A DNA stretch of 64,000 bases from Stenotrophomonas sp. BIO128-Bstrain (GTDB taxonomy: Bacteria; Pseudomonadota; Gammaproteobacteria; Xanthomonadales; Xanthomonadaceae). The position numbers and the translations under genes were made by a program. Position 1 is the first letter of the stretch. The number at the start of each line of letters is the position of its first letter. Shown one piece after another: positions 58,494 through 64,000 of the stretch. The stretch covers positions 310,001 through 374,000 of the forward strand of contig NZ_CP124620.1 of assembly GCF_030128875.1 (NCBI RefSeq), given 5' to 3'. Under the pieces are notes generated by a model. That model was not told the origin of the DNA. It did no database searches and saw only the letters and a list, made by a program, of their open reading frames with translations.

Positions 58494-59006
58494 TCAGGCG
58501 CGGCGCAGGATGAATTCCCGGTCGACACTGTCGCCGACCGGAAAATCGTATTCGCCGACCTTGCTGCAGCCATAGCGCGCATAGAAGCGCTGCGCACCTA
58601 GATTTTCCGACCATACGCCGACCCACAGCGTGCCCCGCTGCGGTTGATCGAGCCACGCCAGGAACGCGTCCATCAGGCGCGCGCCGTGACCACCGCCCTG
58701 GTGGCTGGCGAGCAGGTAGAGACGTTTGAGTTCGATATCGCCCTCGGCGGCATCGGCATGCGGCAGGCTGTTCGGCCCTGCTGCGAGATAGCCCACCACA
58801 CGTGCGCCGTCTTCCAGCAGCCACGCCGCATTGCGTGGGTCGGCGAGCTCGCGGCGTTGTGGCTCGACCGCGTAGTGGGTGTCCAGAAAATCGCGCAGAT
58901 CCTGCGGCGGATACGAATCGCCAAAGGTCTCGGTGTAAGTGGCGATGGCGATCGCCGACAGCGCGCCGGCATCGGCAACGGTGGCACGGCGGAGGATCAA
59001 CGTCAT
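58494..59006 (-). CDS. GNAT family N-acetyltransferase, paralogue B
   Basis: A 170-residue acetyltransferase: LRRATVADAGALSAIAIATYTETFGDSYPP at the N-terminus (residues ~5-34), LKRLYLLASHQGGGHGARLMDAFL with the acetyl-CoA loop, and NLGAQRFYARYGCSKVGEYDFPVG. The last motif is nearly the same as in the gene at 38.8-39.3 kb, so the two are paralogues. Substrate unknown. It lies between copB and the convergent zf-TFIIB gene. Confidence 0.86.
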   Translation of the reverse strand: MTLILRRATVADAGALSAIAIATYTETFGDSYPPQDLRDFLDTHYAVEPQRRELADPRNAAWLLEDGARVVGYLAAGPNSLPHADAAEGDIELKRLYLLASHQGGGHGARLMDAFLAWLDQPQRGTLWVGVWSENLGAQRFYARYGCSKVGEYDFPVGDSVDREFILRRA

Positions 59007-59061
59007 GGCGCAGGGAAGGCAGGTGGGGCCGGCAGCTTACGGCATCGGCGCAGGCGGCAGG

Positions 59062-59089
59062 GGTTCCGGGCACCTTGGTACCCGGAACC
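59062..59089 (-). other. Long hairpin after copB
   Basis: GGTTCCGGG / CCCGGAACC arms (9 bp) extend with one mismatch into ACC/GGT, with a 2-base apex. It lies 17 bases behind the copB stop and likely ends or stabilises the copper operon mRNA; there is no clear T run. Confidence 0.5.
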
Positions 59090-59105
59090 TGTCACGGCCG
59101 CTGGA

Positions 59106-60188
59106 TCAGAACCAGACGCGCACGCCCGCCACCCAGCGGGTATCGCGCGCGCGCTCACCGGCCGTCTCGTGGTAATCAGCGGTATCGCCGAACAGCCGCT
59201 CGTGGCTGATGCCGATGTAAGGCGCGAAGCGGCGGCTGAACTCGTAGCGCAGGCGCAGCCCGGCCTCGACCGTGTTGAGTCCCGAACCGTTGCCGTACGC
59301 CGGCTCGTCCTTGGCCGAGAACGTGGCCTCCACCAGCGGCTGCAGGATCAGGCGGTTGGTCAGCAGCAGCTCGTACTCCACTTCCACCGTCGCAGCAAAC
59401 TGTCCGCCTTCGCCGATGTAGGCCGTGGCCGAGGTCTCGAACTTGTACGGCGCCAGGCCCTGGATGCCGAACGCCGCCCACGTGCGCGAATCCGCCGGGC
59501 GGAAATCCTGCTTCACGCCGACCAGCACGTCCCACCACGGCGAGACGCTGCGGCCGTACATCACCTCGAGATTGGCCGACTCGGTGCGGCCGTCACCGCG
59601 CTCGCCTTCGCTGCGCAGCCATAGCCGGTTGATGTTGCCACCGACCCAGCCGCTGGCCTCCCACGCCTGGCCGGTACCGTGCTGGCCGTCCCAGCGTTCG
59701 AGGCGGTTGACCAGCAGCATGCTGTGGATCTCCGGTGCATGCTCCATCGCGCCGTGGTCGATCGGCGGGAACGCGGCGAGGCGGTCCGCGGCCGTCACCG
59801 CCGGAATCGGTTCGAGCGGTTCGGTGGGCGCAGGCGCCTTCGGCACGCCATGACCCATCGCGGCATGGTCCATCTTCGAATGATCCATCTGGCCGTGATC
59901 GGTCGTGCCGTGGTCCATCGCCGAATGGTCCATCTGGCTGTGATCAGCGCTGCCGTGGTCCATCTTCGAATGATCCATCTGGCTGTGATCAGTGCTGCCT
60001 TGGTCCATCTTCGAATGATCCATCTGGCTGTGATCGACGTTGCCGCCATCTGCCGGTGGTGTGTCGGCCGTGGTTGCGGTCGGCGTCGCGGCATGGCCGG
60101 CATGCGATTGCGCCCAGGCCGGTGCCGACAATGCCAGCAGCAGGGCGGTACTCAAGGCCGATGTGGCGATGAAAGGAGCGCGGCTCAT
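59106..60188 (-). CDS. copB: Copper resistance outer-membrane protein CopB
   Basis: A 360-residue exported protein: signal peptide to about residue 26 (PAWAQSHAG), a copper-binding region of four 15-residue repeats rich in Met, Asp, His and Ser (52-111, such as DHSQMDHSKMDHGSA), then an outer-membrane beta-barrel domain (about 135-360, ending VAGVRVWF). It binds or exports copper in the outer membrane. It overlaps copA by 4 bases (ATGA), and copL-copA-copB is the known Xanthomonad order. The repeats are also 45-bp tandem DNA repeats (59856-60035). Confidence 0.93.
   Translation of the reverse strand: MSRAPFIATSALSTALLLALSAPAWAQSHAGHAATPTATTADTPPADGGNVDHSQMDHSKMDQGSTDHSQMDHSKMDHGSADHSQMDHSAMDHGTTDHGQMDHSKMDHAAMGHGVPKAPAPTEPLEPIPAVTAADRLAAFPPIDHGAMEHAPEIHSMLLVNRLERWDGQHGTGQAWEASGWVGGNINRLWLRSEGERGDGRTESANLEVMYGRSVSPWWDVLVGVKQDFRPADSRTWAAFGIQGLAPYKFETSATAYIGEGGQFAATVEVEYELLLTNRLILQPLVEATFSAKDEPAYGNGSGLNTVEAGLRLRYEFSRRFAPYIGISHERLFGDTADYHETAGERARDTRWVAGVRVWF
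59856..60035 (-). repeat. 45-bp tandem repeat, four copies, in copB
   Basis: Four imperfect 45-bp units inside copB encode the Met/His/Asp repeats (residues 52-66, 67-81, 82-96 and 97-111). Such repeats may change copy number between strains. Confidence 0.75.
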
Positions 60189-61978
60189 TCTTCGATCCTC
60201 ACTTCGCGCATCATGCCCGCTTCCATGTGGTACAGCAGATGGCAGTGGTAGGCCCAGCGGCCGAGCGCGTCGGCGCGCACGCGATAGGTGCGGCGGGTGC
60301 CGGGGGGCATGTCGATGGTGTGCTTGCGCAGGTGGAACTCGCCTTCGGCGTTTTCCAGATCGCTCCACACGCCGTGCAGATGGATCGGGTGCTGCATCAT
60401 CGTGTCGTTGACCAGCACGATGCGCATGCGTTCACCGTAGTTCAGGCGCAGCGGTTCGGCGCTGGCGAACGGAATGCCGTCGAAGGACCAGCTGAATTTC
60501 TCCATGTGGCCGGTCAGGTGCAGCTCGACCTCGCGGCCGGGATCGCGGCCATCGGGATCGTCGAACAGGCTGCGCATCGCACCATAGGTCAGCACGTGAC
60601 GACCGTTGTCGCGCAGGCCGATGCCGGGATCATCGAGCTTTGGGTCGGTGGCCATGCTCTGCATGTCGACCAGCGGATTGCCTTTTTCGCTGGCCGGGTG
60701 GCGCGGCGCCTTGGAATCAGCGCCGTGCGCGCCGTGGCCCATGCTCGCGCCGCAGCCACCTTCCATGCCCTTCATGTCGTGACCCGCCATACCGTTTCCG
60801 GCATGGCCCATGTCATGGCCCATGTCGCTCATGGTCAGCAATGGGCGCGGGTCGCGCTCGGGAACCGGCGCCTGCAGGCCGTGGCGGACGGCCAGCGTGC
60901 CGGCGGCATGGCCGGTGCGGCCCATGTCCTGGCAGAAGATCGTGTAGGCATCCTGTCCACTGGGTTCCACGATCACATCGAAGGTCTCGGCCGGTGCGAT
61001 GCGGAACTCATCGATGCTGACCGGGTGGATGTACTGGCCATCGGCGGCGACCACGGTCATTTTCAGGCCGGGGATGCGCACATCGAAGTAGGTCATCGAG
61101 CCACCGTTGATGAAGCGCAGCAGCACCTTCTCGCCACTGCGGAAAAGCCCGGTCCAGTTGCCCGCCGGTGCGGTGCCGTTGAGCAGGTAGGTATAGGTGT
61201 GGGCGTTGATGTCGGAGATGTCGGTCGGCGTCATCCGCATCCGGCCCCACATGCCGCGGTCGGCGGTGGCTGCGGCCCAGCCATCCCGGCGCACATCACG
61301 GAGGAAGTCGGGCAGGGTGCGCTTGTAGTAGTTGTCGTACTCGGCGAGCTTCTTCATGCGCCGGAACAGCGCGCCAGGGTCCATGTCGGTCCAGTCCGAG
61401 AGCACGATCACGTGCTCACGGTCGAAGCGGTACGGCGCCGGCTCGAGCGGGTCGATGATCAGCGCGCCGTACAGGCCGGCCTGTTCCTGGAACATCGAAT
61501 GGCTGTGGTACCAGTACGTGCCCGACTGCTTGAGGGTGAACCGGTACTGGTAGGCCTCGCCGGGGGCGATGCCGTTGAAGCTCAGGCCGGGCACGCCGTC
61601 CATGTTGGCCGGCAGCAGCAGGCCGTGCCAGTGGATGGAGGTGGGGTGCCCCTGCAGCGTGTTGGCCACCCGGATGTTGACCGTCTGGCCTTCGCGCCAG
61701 CGAAGGATCGGCGCCGGCAGGCTGCCGTTGACGGTGATCGCCGGGCGGGTGCGCCCGGTGAAGTTGGCCAGCGATTCGCCGATGCTCAGCTGCACGTCAT
61801 GGCTGCTGAGCACCTGCGGGGCACCGGCCAGGCCGGGGCCGGCGGCCGCGAAGGCGCGTGGGCTCAGGCCGGTGGCGGCCAGACCGGCGACCACGCCGCC
61901 GGCAGCCACGCCCTGCACGAACAGGCGGCGTGACGGCATGGGCGGGGTGCCCGTGCCGGGTGTTTTAAGGAAAGACAT
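60185..61978 (-). CDS. copA: Copper resistance multicopper oxidase CopA
   Basis: A 597-residue periplasmic multicopper oxidase with a twin-arginine leader (SRRLFVQGVAAGG). The copper-site motifs HWHGLLLP (near residue 100), WYHSHSMFQEQAG, HPIHLHGVW and WAYHCHLLYHMEAGMM are all present. A Met/His-rich stretch (about 395-440, MSDMGHDMGHAG) binds Cu(I). It oxidises Cu(I) or phenols and sequesters copper. It is 104 bases behind copL and overlaps copB. Starts at an ATG directly before the Tat leader. Confidence 0.94.
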   Translation of the reverse strand: MSFLKTPGTGTPPMPSRRLFVQGVAAGGVVAGLAATGLSPRAFAAAGPGLAGAPQVLSSHDVQLSIGESLANFTGRTRPAITVNGSLPAPILRWREGQTVNIRVANTLQGHPTSIHWHGLLLPANMDGVPGLSFNGIAPGEAYQYRFTLKQSGTYWYHSHSMFQEQAGLYGALIIDPLEPAPYRFDREHVIVLSDWTDMDPGALFRRMKKLAEYDNYYKRTLPDFLRDVRRDGWAAATADRGMWGRMRMTPTDISDINAHTYTYLLNGTAPAGNWTGLFRSGEKVLLRFINGGSMTYFDVRIPGLKMTVVAADGQYIHPVSIDEFRIAPAETFDVIVEPSGQDAYTIFCQDMGRTGHAAGTLAVRHGLQAPVPERDPRPLLTMSDMGHDMGHAGNGMAGHDMKGMEGGCGASMGHGAHGADSKAPRHPASEKGNPLVDMQSMATDPKLDDPGIGLRDNGRHVLTYGAMRSLFDDPDGRDPGREVELHLTGHMEKFSWSFDGIPFASAEPLRLNYGERMRIVLVNDTMMQHPIHLHGVWSDLENAEGEFHLRKHTIDMPPGTRRTYRVRADALGRWAYHCHLLYHMEAGMMREVRIEE

Positions 61979-62082
61979 TGCAACTCCGGATCCGATTCGA
62001 ATGGCACGCGGGGTGCCGGCAACGCCCGCAGGCGGGGCCATGCGGGCAGGGCATCAGGCAGGCGCTCGCAGAGCGCTGCGGA

Positions 62083-62481
62083 TCAGGCGATCGGAGGGCG
62101 GGTGATGCGGTCCAGCGGCGGTGTCGGTTGCGACGGATGCGCGGCCGGCAGCGGGGCCAGCGACAGCGGCGGGGGCGTGGCCAGCCAGGCGACCTGGGCG
62201 GTCAGGCTGGGTTGCTGCGCGCAGCTGCGCAGGCAGTCCTTGATCTTGCAGTGGTCGCCATCGTGAGGCGCCTGCACTCCGCTGGCGGCACCGGGCATGG
62301 CGTGGTGGTCATGCGGGAGGGCGGCCGCCGGTGCATCACCATGGCAGGGCGGTGCGGCACGGCTTGCGGTGGCCGGCTCGGCCAGGGCGAGCGCCATCGG
62401 GCCGGCCATGGCCACGTTCAGCCCGTTGAGCAACAGGCTGAGCATCAGGACGACTCGCAGGAGCAGGCCACTGGCGGACAT
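62083..62481 (-). CDS. copL: CopL-family copper-responsive regulatory protein
   Basis: A 132-residue small exported protein: a hydrophobic leader (about 7-25, LLLRVVLMLSLLLNG), then Cys/His-rich motifs PPCHGDAP, HDHHAMP and DGDHCKIKDCLRSCAQ and a Pro-rich end. In Xanthomonas CopL precedes copAB and is needed for copper induction. The same order here and the Cys/His content support this; a metal chaperone role is also possible. Mechanism unknown. Confidence 0.8.
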   Translation of the reverse strand: MSASGLLLRVVLMLSLLLNGLNVAMAGPMALALAEPATASRAAPPCHGDAPAAALPHDHHAMPGAASGVQAPHDGDHCKIKDCLRSCAQQPSLTAQVAWLATPPPLSLAPLPAAHPSQPTPPLDRITRPPIA

Positions 62482-62524
62482 GGGGCTCACCTTACTGCCA
62501 AATCCGCACGGTCGCACCTATGGC

Positions 62525-62539
62525 TGAACACGCGGTTCA
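62525..62539 (-). promoter_or_regulatory. Palindrome upstream of copL
   Basis: TGAAC / GTTCA arms with a 5-base centre, 44 bases before the copL start and 37 bases after the recQ stop. It is a candidate operator for the copper operon. Confidence 0.35.
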
Positions 62540-62575
62540 ACTCTGGAGCAAGGTCTGTCTGGCCGCCCCGGCGCA

Positions 62576-64000
<1,425 letters not shown>

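Noticed and set aside
59856..60035. Possible non-coding tandem repeat
   Set aside because: The repeats stay in frame within copB and encode the expected metal-binding motifs, so they are coding.

Overview
This window is an ordinary, gene-dense piece of a high-GC gammaproteobacterial chromosome. The best placement is the genus Stenotrophomonas (Xanthomonadaceae). Three things support this. Dozens of short GTAG-ended palindromes of the SMAG type lie between genes. There is a divergent ampR / L2-type class A beta-lactamase pair. There is also a fused glucosylglycerol-phosphate phosphatase/synthase (ggpPS) next to a YcaD-like MFS gene, an arrangement known from S. rhizophila. No phage, integrase, IS element, CRISPR array, rRNA or plasmid origin is visible. 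All recognisable genes look intact except recQ, which is cut by the right edge.

Layout. 0-3 kb: bamD, rluD and the laccase-domain gene pgeF. 3-7 kb: a trehalose block on the minus strand (otsB, a GH15 glycosidase, otsA). 7-9.6 kb: a TonB-dependent receptor. 9.8-17.2 kb: small secreted proteins, poxB, a purine/pyrimidine-type permease, a glutathione transferase and a secreted aspartic-protease-like protein carrying two DTG motifs. 17.3-24.2 kb: clpB behind a clear heat-shock promoter, a MetY-type sulfhydrylase, an AraC/GyrI regulator and a Kef/YbaL antiporter. 24.4-29 kb: a second TonB-dependent receptor paralogous to the first, then an ABC-F ATPase. 29-35 kb: ampR/blaL2 and the ycaD-ggpPS osmolyte operon. 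35-40 kb: a lipoprotein, a triple-DUF3011 protein, aspS, a GNAT enzyme and a lipase-fold hydrolase.

40-52.8 kb is a long plus-strand housekeeping run: yebC, ruvC, ruvA, kup, ruvB, ybgC, tolQ, tolR, tolA, tolB, pal, cpoB, queE, queC and tRNA-Lys(UUU). It serves recombination, K+ uptake, the Tol-Pal envelope machine and queuosine synthesis. 52.8-59 kb holds envelope and secreted accessory genes (DUF922 protease-like, S41 peptidase, an LprI-MliC lysozyme-inhibitor fusion, a second DUF3011 protein, a lone receiver domain, a CPBP protease, a zf-TFIIB protein and a second GNAT). 59-62.5 kb is the copper-resistance operon copL-copA-copB, followed at the edge by recQ.

Together the accessory genes suggest a free-living or plant-associated bacterium built for osmotic stress (trehalose plus glucosylglycerol), copper, beta-lactams and envelope stress. 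I found no convincing wholly new multi-gene system. The most worthwhile leads are the bilobal aspartic-protease-like protein, the LprI-MliC fusion, the DUF3011 proteins, the paralogous TonB receptors (one with a G-tract in its leader), the paired hairpins before queE, and SMAG repeats that form a composite tandem array and supply the ampR stop codon.
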